From contig OV121096.1 in NCBI GenBank assembly GCA_921293015.1, positions 23,385,729 to 23,449,728 on the forward strand: a DNA stretch of 64,000 nucleotides. Direction: 5' to 3'. This document shows, piece after piece, positions 50,501 to 61,218 of this stretch; the stretch's first letter is position 1, and every line of letters starts with the position of its first letter. The notes under the pieces are model-generated. The model did not search any database. It had not been told where the DNA came from and saw only the letters and a list, made by a program, of their open reading frames with translations. Position numbers and translations under genes: made by a program. This stretch comes from Phorcus lineatus (taxonomy: Eukaryota > Mollusca > Gastropoda > Trochida > Trochidae).

Positions 50501-53500
50501 CCTGATAATTAATTACCGTTAATGTAAACATAATATTCGTGTATCAAAATGTCTCTGAATGAAATATTCCACAAAGAAGAAAAAATGAAAATGTTATTGA
50601 ATTGACGAAAACCTGGATAAATATCAAAAGTATATCTTCCGTCGTAGATTAAACATGTAAAGTTTTGTGTGATAGATATGCATATGTACATATGTAGGTA
50701 TATGTATTAATACATATTTGTAATGTCTAATTGCTTTCACGTAAATGTATGTAGGCATGTAAAGTACACGTGGTTTTTCTCAATATGTAATTTTTCATGA
50801 GAACGTTTTTAAAACTTTAAGAGTAAGTCATGAAGGGACAGGAAAGTAAAAGAGGAATACATTTTAAAAAGGAAATTCGGGGGGGGGGGGGGGGGGGGGG
50901 TATTTTTTGTGAAATTGGTATCCTAATTATCCTATTACTAAGTTAGTAAGACGAGTGTGGGAGGGGGGGGGTTCTCTAAACCAAACAACATTTTATGAAC
51001 AGGCAAGAGTTTAACTGGTGTTCCTTTGTTGAGAGGAAAGAACGGGATATGTGTGTTTGTGCAGTGAACATTTTACTTGATAGAACGTCTAAACATGTTG
51101 CAAATTGAAACCAAGCAAACAAACAAAAACGTAAGAAACGACTAGAAATTTGAAACCATTCCAAGTTTTCTTTTGTTGAACGCAAGGTAACATATTGTTG
51201 AAATGGTTAATTAATGGTCTTATTTTGTGTATCAATTAGAGCTTTTAATAACTCATAGACCTCAAATGTTTTTAAAAACAATTTTCTACCACTTTATCGA
51301 ATAAAACACCCAAAGGTACTCCAAGAAATGGTTGTCAAATGCATTCAACATGTGATTTGCAATTGTAAGGTATATTTCGTTACGCAAAAATCGAAAACAC
51401 AAAAACAACTGCAAGAAGTAAGAATAGTCTTGCCATGTATAAGTGCTTCAAGGGTACCAATCATACGGGTTAACACGTCGACAAGATAGCACATGTGCGA
51501 AAGTAATGAAACTGCTTAATTTTTTTCAATGTTTGTGAAGTAAACGAACTATGTCTTGACTTGATTGACATTTAGTCTAGTCCATTTCTTTCTCTTCCGA
51601 TAATAAGTTGATGTTATTTTCGTTCCCTGGCATGTTTTCATGCCAACACTTTTTAAAAAAGAAAAGTTGAGTGACAGGTAGCCTATTTGGTTTTTTTGAA
51701 AAATTCATGTGCATGTGAAATTTAAATGACTGTAAATATCATAAATTTTCAATCTTTTATTAATTAATTAAGTTTATCAATGGATATGCATTTATCACCA
51801 AAAAAATATAAGTATAATGCAGAAATACCAATGAGCTTTCGTTTACCGAGACAGACAGTGGAAAACGTGTCTATGTAGTCTGAAGAGGCAATTTGTGCTG
51901 TCACCGCCGTTTAGTTTAACGTTACTTCAAGATGTATGTTATCTCTTGATCAAAGTAAACTTAAAAGAACTTTCAATTATCAGATACAGTCGAATTTGTT
52001 TGTGTCGGGTTTTGACATTGCTTACAAACAAAACGTCACTCAAAGTTTGCTTTATGCCTTATATGATGATGTTAATAGGTACGTTTACGTTCAAACCGAT
52101 TAAGCACTGAAAGCAAAGTAAACAGAGTTCACGAGGAAAGCATGCGTTCCATGAAAGAGCATTGTAAAAGTGAAATAAACATCTTACAAAAAAGACAAGG
52201 TGCACGAGAATTTCATGGGATTTGATGACACACGTATTGTAACAATGAATCTACAAGCGTAAACATAACCAAAAACGCACGTTAATTTCTAAGATGTGTA
52301 CATTTGCTTTTGAAGACTATTCTAAGTGCTTGAATATCCCTTGATTTTTTTCAATCAAAACATATTTACATCACAAAATTATGATGATCTAAATCGTGTA
52401 GTAAGTATATATATAATGCATCTTTTTCGTACGGTAACATTATGTTAATGCGCTTTGCCTGTAAGGGATAAGTACTTTTTAAACGCAGACACATCACAGC
52501 CAGCCATCAAATATCGTCCCTGTCATATTAGAGCAACGACCAAAGTCTATTACATAAAAATGATAGAACATTAAAGTGTTACTTGAAAAACTTATTCAAA
52601 CATACAATTACAAACATGCAAACATACAACATATACAAACGAATATTTGGTTTAATTTAAAACAGAAGCCTCAGAGATATATGGACTTTCAATAATTGAT
52701 TTCAAATCTGGACCTGTTTTTCAAGGGTTGTGTTGACGTCAAAATATTTATTAACTACAGTCTTGGCATTAGACAACCAATTCTGTAACATTATGTTATG
52801 TTAAAGTTTGTAAAATGGTGCCCTGAAATCAGAAATAATATAATGTTCCATTACGCAGCCAAATGATATCCTGACAGACAAATGATTCGCATCTTGGGCC
52901 GTATGGTCGAGCTGAACCTCTGATTTGTTCTATTCTGGCATATAAGAAGAAGGATATGTCAATATGAAGTATCCCCAAATATCACGAGGTCAGTAGGAAT
53001 CTAGCATGTCTGACAGTTGCTTTGTCAGAATATTTCATACATCTGCACTTGCACCTTTGCGTTTTACAACACTTTACCAACTGCTGACCAACTGCTTGAC
53101 CATCCAGACGGACCATTCATATTTGTTATTTTGTATTTAAAGTTTTGTTAATTGAAAATATTTTATTCACAATTTATCAGCAGTCTATGATGGTTTATCG
53201 AAGATAGCCTTTGTTTGATCGCCGGAGCGGAACATACTCTTTGTTTAAGTTTTTTGTGTGAAAAATCCCTTGGTCTTCTTTTATTTTAAAAGAAATATTC
53301 AATCTAAAGTATACTCGCCATAATCTATCAGACACTCTTTCTAAAATTTTTAACGTTAAATATTTTCTATCCAGAGGTCATATTCCCAAAAGGAATTTAC
53401 ACTGTCCATTATCCTAATATGTGTATTCAATTCAAAACTGTAAACCACTTTAATGTTGAATGTTGTCTAATGTAAATTTGTTTTTACATCTAAAATGCTG

Positions 53501-56500
53501 AGGCTTGCAGCTTAAGTGGAGAAAGTTCTAAATTCATTTCATTATTCCATGTTGATAAGATATCATTTTGTTTTAGAAATATATTTTCAAGGACTTACAT
53601 AAAAATTTATAACGAACCAGCATAAACCGGGGGTAATACACTAACACACACAAAACACTATCTGCCAGGTATCATTTTAAAAATTCTCAAATGAAAAAAA
53701 ATGTAATAAATGAGAAAAGAACGTTGAGGTAAAACTCTCTCCGGAGACCTGAATCGGTCTACGTGTATGATATACCAGCATTTATGAGATACCCCATATG
53801 TCAAATGAAAATGTCAAAACACGAAGCAATGATAAGCAAGCGGATATACGTGTGATCTTTGTGACAGGGAGGTTATAGAAAATAAAACCGGTTTCCTTTG
53901 TCATAACGTAATGTATTTAATGAAATCGAAATGTCATCACACAGGTGAAGTACATACTATTTAAAAAGATACTTTCAAAACCAGAAACTGCATTCACTAT
54001 ATGTTTATATGAGTTATGCAGATGCTCCCAAGTACATCTATGTTAAGTTACAAAAATTATGTAATTGTTAACATTTGAAACAGGATATACCATTGTCATG
54101 ATAGTCGTCATCATCATGCTCATCAACATCAACATCGTCATCATCCCCATCATCATCAACATCATCGTCATCAGTATTATCTTCAATATCAAAAGCAACG
54201 TCGTCGTCATTATCGGGTTAAAATAACCTTATATTTTGTTTAATGACAAGCTTGTTTTCCAACCTTGATCGGTCAAAACGGACAATTTGACAACTCAAAC
54301 TTGACACAAACAATGCTTCCACTAGGCGGATCATGAAGTAGCTTGGCTATATATTATCCAAGCAATCCTCCTTATCCTGCAAACCTTTACATGGTTACTG
54401 TTTCACGTGATAAAAGTGAAAAATCTTACAGAATCTATACACGCATGTTCGATAATGAAAAGATATCACTATCATACATGTATACAAAATGATAGTCTTC
54501 ACGGTAAAACCAAGGTAAACATGCCTCTTACCAAGCATGTAAAGTTATAATAGGAGAAGAGATAAGATCACGTAGGAATTATCACACTTAGACCAGGGAA
54601 GCTATGCATTATCAGTATAGAAGAGGTTAACTTTAACTAATTGCACGTAAGCTTAATGATGAAAAAGAGAAATGAAAATACTAGACTAGAATTTAGTCTA
54701 TGAAATATTCTAATAATTTACTGTTCCATTTCCATATTATTGTTTTCTTCGGTTTCTTCATTTAATTGTGTATGTATTTAAATTAGGACTTGCTGAATGA
54801 GGAACTTAACTGTATGAAAACCTCCTATTGAATACAAAATCATGAAGAACTATATAAATACCTGTACATGAGAAATTTCTGACTGAGATATTTTGACTGA
54901 GCTAATTCCTAAGATCATGTTATCGCTTCAATACAATGTATGTGTAAACATCAAGCTGAGATAATGAATACGTTATGACTACGTCCTGTCTGCACTAACC
55001 TGATAAAAGCAAATGCGCCTATAAATATTTCCCCATACATTGTGCAGAGTATATGGTGTAGAGTAGACCGGGCAAATGCTCCTTTGGAACGAGTTCGTAT
55101 CCGGATAGAGTCAATATTTTGAAACTCCCATTCCTCGGTTGATTTTATTCAGAGTATTCAACTGATTTATGCATCATATTGAACACAGAGGAGATCGTAT
55201 GTATCCTTAAGGCTTTTTTCTCAATTTAACCTGCTTTAAGGTGGGTCATTATTCACTTATCCTGAGCGGTATCCGTCCAATAAGAGGATGTCACCTTAGC
55301 CATTTTATTCTCTTCCAGATTTTCTTCACTTTACAGATGAGTCAAAATATCCTAAATTTACTTATCTCCTCTTACTGTTTCTTTGTAGTTATCACAGCTC
55401 AAGTCTTTTTTTATACGATCGCGCGAGCATTCCTTTCAAATCTATAATATCAATCTGGTATTTTAGACAGACATGATTATTCTTTTGCGATAATTAATCC
55501 AAGGATTTAACTTGTGCTTGATTAGGTGTATTCATTCTTAATGTTAATCTTTAAGGATTGATAAACAATAACATATGAATTGATAGCTCTATTTTCAGCT
55601 CTACGCATTGCCTATCCAATGTAATAATCATGTATGTAATATTTAACACCGTTTCAACATAATCTAAACAATATCTACTATATATATACAATACAACCCC
55701 GTAAATAAACGCATATGTGATCATATTTCTTATCTAGATAAGATGTGAACATGATCGAGTTACGGAAAAATGTTTTAGTTTTAAAGGGGCAGTAGAAAGT
55801 TTTGAAAATTTTATTTCTTCAAATTTTCCCTTTTAAACATTAGTTTATGCAAAATGTATTATCTTCAGAGGGTGAGACATCTCATTACTCAACCCCGCCA
55901 TCTAGTCGCAGAAGAAATTATCAAGTAACAAGCAATAACTACTGGCGGCCATTTGTGTGTGAACATATCTTAATTATTTGAGGTAGGGAAATGGATTCTC
56001 ATAGTTTAACTGGCCATTGTACGTTCGTATTGCGGTTTTATTTAAAAAACATTGTCTTGCAATTGGTAACATTTATTTCCGATTTCGTGGGATCACTTAA
56101 TTCATCTAAAAAAACGTGCTTCTGCCCCTTTAGCATATGGATTGACAAAACCAATTTAAGTGACATGCAACAGAAAAAGATGTTAATCCATTCTGATGCA
56201 AACAATACAAATCCAAGCCTGATAATCCCCTTCCAGCCGAAAGGACTACAAGAGGCGCCGATGGGTATATTTTCACTAATTATTTTGAACAAGTGCGCTG
56301 TGCATTGCCAACATCTAGCTCATAAAAGTTGATAACAGATGAATCTCGGTACACAGAGATGAACATGGCGATATTTTGATCTCCAGGGACGTTTTTAAAT
56401 AACTTCGGTTCCTGCACAAATATGTCAACCATTAATAAAGAGATTGTGGCTGATGCATATAACAGGTGAAGTGAACATCATGCTTGGATCCTGAAATTAA

Positions 56501-59500
56501 TTATCCGCATATCCTCCAAGAAACTTTTTTGTCGACATTGTCGAGGATGTAATGAGAAATATGAATAATATTATTTTTTAACGCTAAGATTCATGTAAAC
56601 AAGAGAATTAAAAGTTCAGAAAATTGTTATCAGCCGTAAGTATTCTTTTGATAATAAATGATTTGAAAGAGTTTCACCAAATTTCTTTTCCTTGTGTCAA
56701 AAGCATATGCGGAATATGTTGATAAGGAAATGTATCGTGAGCGTCATCTTAATCAGTTTTATGAATTGGTTGGATCATAAATGTTTTCGAAGATCTTCAA
56801 TCTGATACGTGTTGATACGGCTTAGTACTAAACTAATTTTTTCACTAAACCTTTTGGGAATATCTTAAGTGTGGAATGCTATTTTTGTCATGAAGATGTG
56901 TACTTCTAGAAAATTGACGAAATTAAGATATGGTTCAGCAATTGACTGGTTTTCCAATACTTTACCTGTTTTACACTTTCACAGTTTATTTATTTTTTAA
57001 AATAGTTTACAAATGAAACTTTCTTTGGTGAGTTGAATAAGGCAAGTTCTTTTGATTTAAATGTAGGCCTCTTTCAATGGAAACGTTTTAGATCGTATCA
57101 AACATAAAGTCATCCTGCGTGTTTTCAATTGTTCTAGCAACTTTGCGTCGAAGTATCCGTCGGACATAGTGACATTATTTCGAAGTGTCTGATCATGAAA
57201 TCTTAGTGTTTTAGCTATGCCCCATTTGAAGTCAATCAATTTCTAGGAAAGATTGTCGAGTTGTTCAGAATGCGTTTCAGAGCAGAAATCTGTGGACTGG
57301 AAATGAAGCTATTTAAGACTCTGTTGTTTATGACGATGACGTAACGATGGTGGTGGAGATGTAAAGCGATGATGATGACGACGATGAGGATGGTGATTAT
57401 GATGGTGGTCATGATGAAGGTGATGAATGATGAGGGTGTTTTGCGATAACGATGATAATGGTGATGATGATGATTTTAATGATGATTAAGATGGTGGTGG
57501 GGATAATGAAAACGATGACGGTAAAGATTACGGTGATGATGAGGATGATAATGATGAGGATGGTGATGGTGATGATGATAATAATTATGAAGGTGGTGAT
57601 AATGATGACAATGGTGTGAATGATGATGATGGTGGTGATAATAAAGTGAAGATGATGTAGGTGGTAATGACGGTGGTGATGATGATGATGGTGAATATTC
57701 AGATTTTCCTTTAAAATTTTCAAACGGTAATGTTATATATAGAGTTAATCATTTTGGCAAAGGTTCACAAAAACACTTATGTAAAAAAAATATGCGAGCA
57801 TGTACTAAAATAAATCCGTCAGGTATTTCTATTTTAGTTTTTGTTCCTTTTCCTGTTAGTTTAGGTCAGTAAAGCAATGCGTCATAAATGATAGAATCTA
57901 CGACTGTGTGGACTTCGAGAAAATATATTTATTTGTGTAAGATATTTACGTCAGCGGGTATTTTAGTTGTGGATTCTTATAGTCTAAGGAAAAGTACGGA
58001 AGCGCTAAAGGGATATGATGAAACAAATATATCTTGAATGCACGAGTCGAGTTGTGTTCAACTAAGATAAGCACTCAATATGATTATCAAGACGTGTTTA
58101 TTATTTGAAGGGATTTTTTTATGAGCTTCGAGATGGATTCTTCAATTTTTTATTTCATGAAATGATTGGGAAACGTTTGTAAAAAAAGAATTATAGAATA
58201 ATATTATTATTGATATGATATCGATGATTTTTGTACTGCCGTAACAAGGTTCGCAATACTAAGTCTTGTAGCGCCAAAGAATTTTTTCACTTCTCAATAT
58301 TTTTCTCAAAGTTATAGTTTCTAGAAAAACATCAAACCTCTTGAATCCGAAATATTACATCGAAAACGTTTTATGTTAACATTTACGGGGGAAAAAGTTA
58401 AGGATTTGGGAATGTTTATGATTAATATTTTATCAGTGTGATAGTTAATAAATTGATCATCATTTTCGGAATTTTCATATATCCTTAATTATTTTGGTCC
58501 AGTATATATTTGTATAGATAGGAGTGTCCCTCGAATTTCGTTTCCGCAAAATAGTTCTAACCTTTATATATGCATGGAGATTCCTGTTGTGAATCAAGCA
58601 TATGTACCACACGATCCAGCCAACATTGCCGGAATGAAAATGTCAAATGTAATAGGGAGGCATCTTGATGAGGATGTGATGACGTCATAAGTTTGTGTGC
58701 ACATCTGGGGGCCATGTTTTTTTCTGGAGTTGGTATGGTTTCTGTATAGGTTTTAGCATCAGGCCTGTCGTTATTTAGAGGTCTGTCGGTTTGATATTCC
58801 TCCCATGCGAAGACCGTTGAGTACTCACCTTTTCATATGAGAATATGGCCTTCTCATTTTACTGAATGACTTCATCATAAAATACTTATGGGTGGTATGT
58901 GGTATAAACACGTAGGTAGCCGTGAACCGGGTATATAACCTTTAAACCTCATGTGATGTAATGGTTTATACAAAAAGGTCAGCTGGTATAACCATTTTGA
59001 TATTAGCAGAGGTCACGGTGTGTTTATTATTAATCAAATGACAAGTGGCATTTTATATATATTCATCCCGCAAAAGTAAAAAGTTATTGTAAATGTATTT
59101 TTTTAAGGTATAGATAACACCCGTATACATAATATCTATCTTACGATAGATAACACCCGTATACTTAATATGACAAAATTTGATTTTGTCAGAAGTGTTG
59201 TATAAGGTCCAGTCGCGAACTTTTAAATTGAAATTTGATGTTTATATCCATGCATAACCTGTTTTCGTATAAACGCAATATAAATCTAAGTGATATTGAA
59301 CTATGTTGCCTCAGATAATTATCTAAAACATCAAGAAAGGGTACTTTCTATACTGTCAATAGTCAGTTGAATTATTCATCGGTTCAATTTTATATTTTCA
59401 GCCCTCTGCCAAACTTTTGTCACCGAAAATGGAGACGGAACTAAAAATCTTCAAAAATCATCACGAGGTAAATTATTTAGTTCCAAATCTAAACATGCGT

Positions 59501-61218
59501 GTTGAATTTGAGAAAGTGTTTGCCAAAACTCATGATATTTTGCTCTTAAATTTTAAAAAATATTTTATTATTGGCATCCGTTTCTAGAAAAATAAATACA
59601 TAAAAGATAATGTATATAATATGAACTCTTGCATTTTTTGCCCTCGCGCACGAGTTATTATGTACCAGAACAAATTGAAATTATGGGAATATTTACTGTT
59701 TTTCAAAGTGACATTTTTCAGTGAATCCGTGTCGTACTTCAAGGGCTAGTCCGACAGATAGATCGTAAGGAGTGATGTCCGATCACTTTGTCTGATGTTG
59801 TTACCAAGTGAAACAAGAGATATAAGGGAGATGCTTATAAAAATGATGTCGGCGTTCATTGCCATAGCAACAATCCTTGGAGAAATGTTTCCACGTGTAT
59901 ATTGCAGGTCGACGGGCGGAGTTCGACACTTGGGAGACGGTTGATGGAGAGTCCTGCTGCATGAGACTTTTCGAACTCAAGATGGCGGCTCAGGTTGGTA
60001 CAATTTCGTAACTCCAAGGAGGGTTCATCCTAGCTTAATCTTCTGATGCTGATAGCTTTATCACCTCTTGGACTATCTTCAGGAATATTTGTACTAAATT
60101 TACCCGCATGTTTCGGTGTAACTGATTACTGACAGTGATATCCTGACGCTTGTTTCGCTGCAACTGATTACAGACAGTGATATCCTGACGCTTGTTGCAG
60201 GGGGACGACGACGACCAGATCGTCAGGTCGCTGACGCAGAGCGCTGACGGGTTCATCCTGGTGTACTCCATCACTGACAAGACGAGTTTTGACGCAGCAT
60301 CACGTGTCCATGACGCCATCCACAAGATACGCAGCTGCACGGATGTACCACTGGTGCTTGTTGGTGCGGTTTGGTGTGGCTTACGTATACATCTTTACTT
60401 AGTTTAACATTCAGAAAAATGAATTCTTTAAAATGCGAAATTTGAATTACAGGTCAATGTTGTTAAATCAAAATCTTAATTTTTCAAGAGGAAATGTTTT
60501 GGGTTGAAGTGAATTTGAGGGTTATAATTATGAACCACAATTTATTGGTTAATCGTACATATATATCGCATGAACACAAGCTTGATTCATCCTCTCTCTA
60601 CAGGTATCATTCTCTCCTCACAAAGGTCATCCCCTTCCAACAAAGGTCATTCTCTCCCCACAGAGGTCATTCTCTCCTTACAAAGGTCATGATCTTCCTA
60701 CATAGGTCATTCACCCCACCGAGGTCATTCTCTCCCCACAAAGTCCATTCGCTGCCCACAAAGATCATTCTATCCTCTTCAGAGCTCATTCTCTCTTACA
60801 GGGGTCATGCTCTAGCCACAGAGGTCATCAACGCCTGCAACCTATTTCTTGCTTTTTTGTTCATATGTGGATATGTGAATAACTGTTTATTTTGTTTTCA
60901 AGATATATACATCAATTTGAAATAAATCGTCTTCGTTTGTTGCTAGGGAACAAGGGCGATGCTTTTCCTGAACGACAAGTTGACGTAGCCGACGGTCGTG
61001 ATCTCGCTTTCGAAATGGGAACGGCATTCTACGAGACTTCAACAAGGATGGACTTTGATAAAGTCAGGAGTATATTTCATGACGTCATTAGGCAAGTGAG
61101 ATGCGTGCGCACACGGTCCAAGTGCCAAGAGCAGGCTTGTAACAAAGTGCGAGGATTCATTCATAGACTTAGTTTGAGGTCAAAACGGAAGTCCTTAAAA
61201 CGACAATCGACGGGATGA
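41428..61218 (+). CDS. Ras-superfamily GTPase, RGK (Rad/Gem/Rem)-like, 5 exons
   Basis: Five exons (41428-41545, 59402-59467, 59908-59993, 60201-60363, 60947-61218) join in frame to 705 nt, 234 aa. G1 is GSSSVGKT (32-39), G4 is NKGD (146-149) and G5 is ETST (174-177). A strong Ras-fold strand FILVYSITDKTSFDAASR starts at residue 108. The G3 position, after VDGESCCMRLF, reads ELKM instead of DxxG. RGK proteins also lose canonical G3 (usually DxWE), share the VDGE and VYS-TDK-SF-KAS patterns, lack a CAAX box and have a basic, calmodulin-binding C-terminus. Here the end is KVRGFIHRLSLRSKRKSLKR without the RGK terminal Cys-containing motif. By family knowledge RGK proteins bind calcium-channel beta subunits and shape the cytoskeleton; that role here is inference. 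RERG/RASL-type GTPases are the alternative. The ATG at 41428 is the first Met in frame with G1 in this exon. Confidence 0.85.
42353..42562. repeat. Copy B of a duplication flanking GTPase exon 1
   Basis: Diverged direct copy of 40511-40735 in the same orientation, about 1.8 kb downstream. Confidence 0.8.
42915..43490. repeat. Diverged direct repeats with accatatgca core
   Basis: The accatatgcacagtaacgat core occurs near 43119 and 43348, with a partial copy (accatatgca) near 43463. Each is preceded by a cagtcct-a-t-gaa or gtcctaatg segment; a related start lies near 42920. Spacing is irregular (about 115-230 bp). Confidence 0.65.
43749..43935. mobile_element. Small element with perfect 17-bp terminal inverted repeats
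   Basis: TATAGAGGATACTAAAC at 43749-43765 and its exact reverse complement at 43919-43935 bound a 187-bp non-coding segment. This is MITE-like architecture; a TA target duplication is possible but part of the repeat itself. Confidence 0.75.
45150..45972. repeat. Two diverged copies of a roughly 355-bp segment
   Basis: Copies at about 45150-45505 and 45615-45972 share tt-atcttc-aaag--atcta, acacaaccatc-tcgttt, tgatagcgctgc-attgtt, and ctatgcttgcaat-tagaat with taggagca. Both are AT-rich and non-coding. Confidence 0.8.
46154..46450. repeat. Diverged roughly 55-60-bp repeat, 4 copies
   Basis: Recurring gatcggcattta-tctatctgatac followed by a catcctttttaat and tctc stretch, at about 46156, 46209, 46263 and 46388; the last is separated by unrelated sequence. 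Confidence 0.7.
46647..46982. repeat. 28-bp minisatellite, 12 copies
   Basis: Unit cttttcacttctcatcgccc followed by ttctctgt. Variants show that units 4-7 and 8-11 repeat as a block (112-bp higher-order unit). Because 28 is not a multiple of three and no stops occur, two overlapping frames stay open, giving apparent 133- and 140-codon ORFs that are artefacts of the repeat. Confidence 0.97.
48519..48850. mobile_element. TTAA-type MITE copy, right end decayed
   Basis: Left end TTAAAGGCACTATAGCACGG matches the reverse complement of the right ends of the 34.8-kb and 62.4-kb copies. The interior shares acaacccgatcatctgtag, gtgtgaaca, ttgcaattggtaacattta and tgagacc. The right terminal repeat is degraded. 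Confidence 0.7.
49183..49345. repeat. Direct repeat, two roughly 56-bp copies 107 bp apart
   Basis: Copies begin at 49183 and 49290 and share gtcataat-ct-tttat-aaatatgatat, then gtgttgc-tg-c-atcaatcgaca. Confidence 0.85.
50879..50900 (+). repeat. Homopolymer run of 22 G
   Basis: A 22-base G run, followed 60-70 bp later by a second G-rich stretch (gggagggggggggg-like, near 50959-50971). Unusual in this AT-rich context; could form a G-quadruplex, and the exact length is uncertain because such runs sequence badly. Confidence 0.9.
54094..54215. repeat. ATC/CAT trinucleotide-rich microsatellite
   Basis: Interrupted run of catcatcatc, catcgtcat and caacat units. Non-coding in context. Confidence 0.88.
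54682..54847. repeat. Dispersed repeat, copy 1
   Basis: Starts with the near-palindrome tagactagaatttagtcta. Then shares tctaataattta, ttcttcatt, gacttgct-aatgaggaact and a catgaag end with 63632-63781. The palindromic start may be a terminal structure. Confidence 0.75.
55781..56133. mobile_element. TTAA-type MITE, best-preserved copy (353 bp)
   Basis: Left end TTAAAGGGGCAGTAG; the right end is the reverse complement of CTAAAGGGGCAGAAGCACG. Flanking targets are TTAA and TTAG. No ORF of transposase type. Defines the family also seen at 34.8, 48.5 and 62.4 kb. Confidence 0.82.
57332..57695. repeat. GAT/GGT trinucleotide-rich block, about 360 bp
   Basis: Long interrupted gatgatgat/gatggtggt tract. 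On the minus strand it gives a His/Ile-rich open frame (57409-57723) that is a by-product of the repeat. Confidence 0.9.
59109..59171. repeat. 36-bp tandem duplication
   Basis: tagataacacccgtatac followed by a-taatat occurs at 59109 and 59145 with an aatatctatcttacga spacer. Confidence 0.8.
59402..59467 (+). CDS. GTPase exon 2 (switch I region)
   Basis: Residues 40-61, ALCQTFVTENGDGTKNLQKS then SR plus one base. Acceptor ttttcag, donor g|gtaaat. The phase joins exon 1 (GKT|A) and exon 3. The usual Ras PTxEDxY effector motif is not visible. Confidence 0.75.
59908..59993 (+). CDS. GTPase exon 3 (degenerate G3)
   Basis: Residues 62-90, GRRAEFDTWETVDGESCCMR then LFELKMAAQ. The strand MRLFEL aligns with the Ras strand before DTAGQ, so the G3 aspartate and glycine and the catalytic glutamine are not conserved at the expected positions. 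Acceptor attgcag, donor cag|gttggt. Confidence 0.85.
60110..60193 (+). repeat. 42-bp tandem duplication abutting GTPase exon 4 acceptor
   Basis: Two 42-bp units (60110-60151 and 60152-60193) each containing aactgattac, gacagtgatatcctgacgct and a ttgt end. The second runs directly into the ttgcag acceptor. Each unit holds branch-point-like ctgat/ctgac motifs. Confidence 0.9.
60201..60363 (+). CDS. GTPase exon 4
   Basis: Residues 91-144, GDDDDQIVRSLTQSADGFIL then VYSITDKTSFDAASRV and DVPLVLVG. An acidic run of four Asp replaces the usual switch II. Acceptor ttgcag follows a 42-bp tandem duplication; donor g|gtgcgg is weak but in phase. Confidence 0.92.
60607..60829 (+). repeat. About 20-bp minisatellite in GTPase intron 4
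   Basis: About 11 variable units of the type tcattctctcctcacaaagg, from 60607 to 60829. Non-coding in context, since it lies between in-phase exons 4 and 5. Confidence 0.88.
60947..61218 (+). CDS. GTPase exon 5 (G4, G5, basic C-terminus, stop)
   Basis: Residues 145-234 and TGA. Starts GNKGDAFPERQVDVADGRDL, includes FYETSTRMDFDKVRSIFHDV and ends in a strongly basic helix-like tail, RSKRKSLKRQSTG. No C-terminal CAAX prenylation box. Confidence 0.93.

Larger units (their letters stand above)
41546..59401 (+). other. GTPase intron 1, about 17.9 kb
   Basis: No supportable coding exon on either strand. Filled with tandem duplications, three minisatellite or microsatellite blocks and TTAA-type MITEs, annotated separately. 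Such a long first intron often holds regulatory elements, but none can be identified from sequence alone. Confidence 0.6.

Noticed and set aside
57409-57723. 104-codon minus-strand frame rich in His and Ile
   Set aside because: Translation of the GAT/GGT trinucleotide block; low-complexity and inside an intron.
60494-60925. 143-codon frame between GTPase exons 4 and 5
   Set aside because: Mostly translation of the 20-bp intron minisatellite; exons 4 and 5 join in phase without it (VLVG|NKGD).
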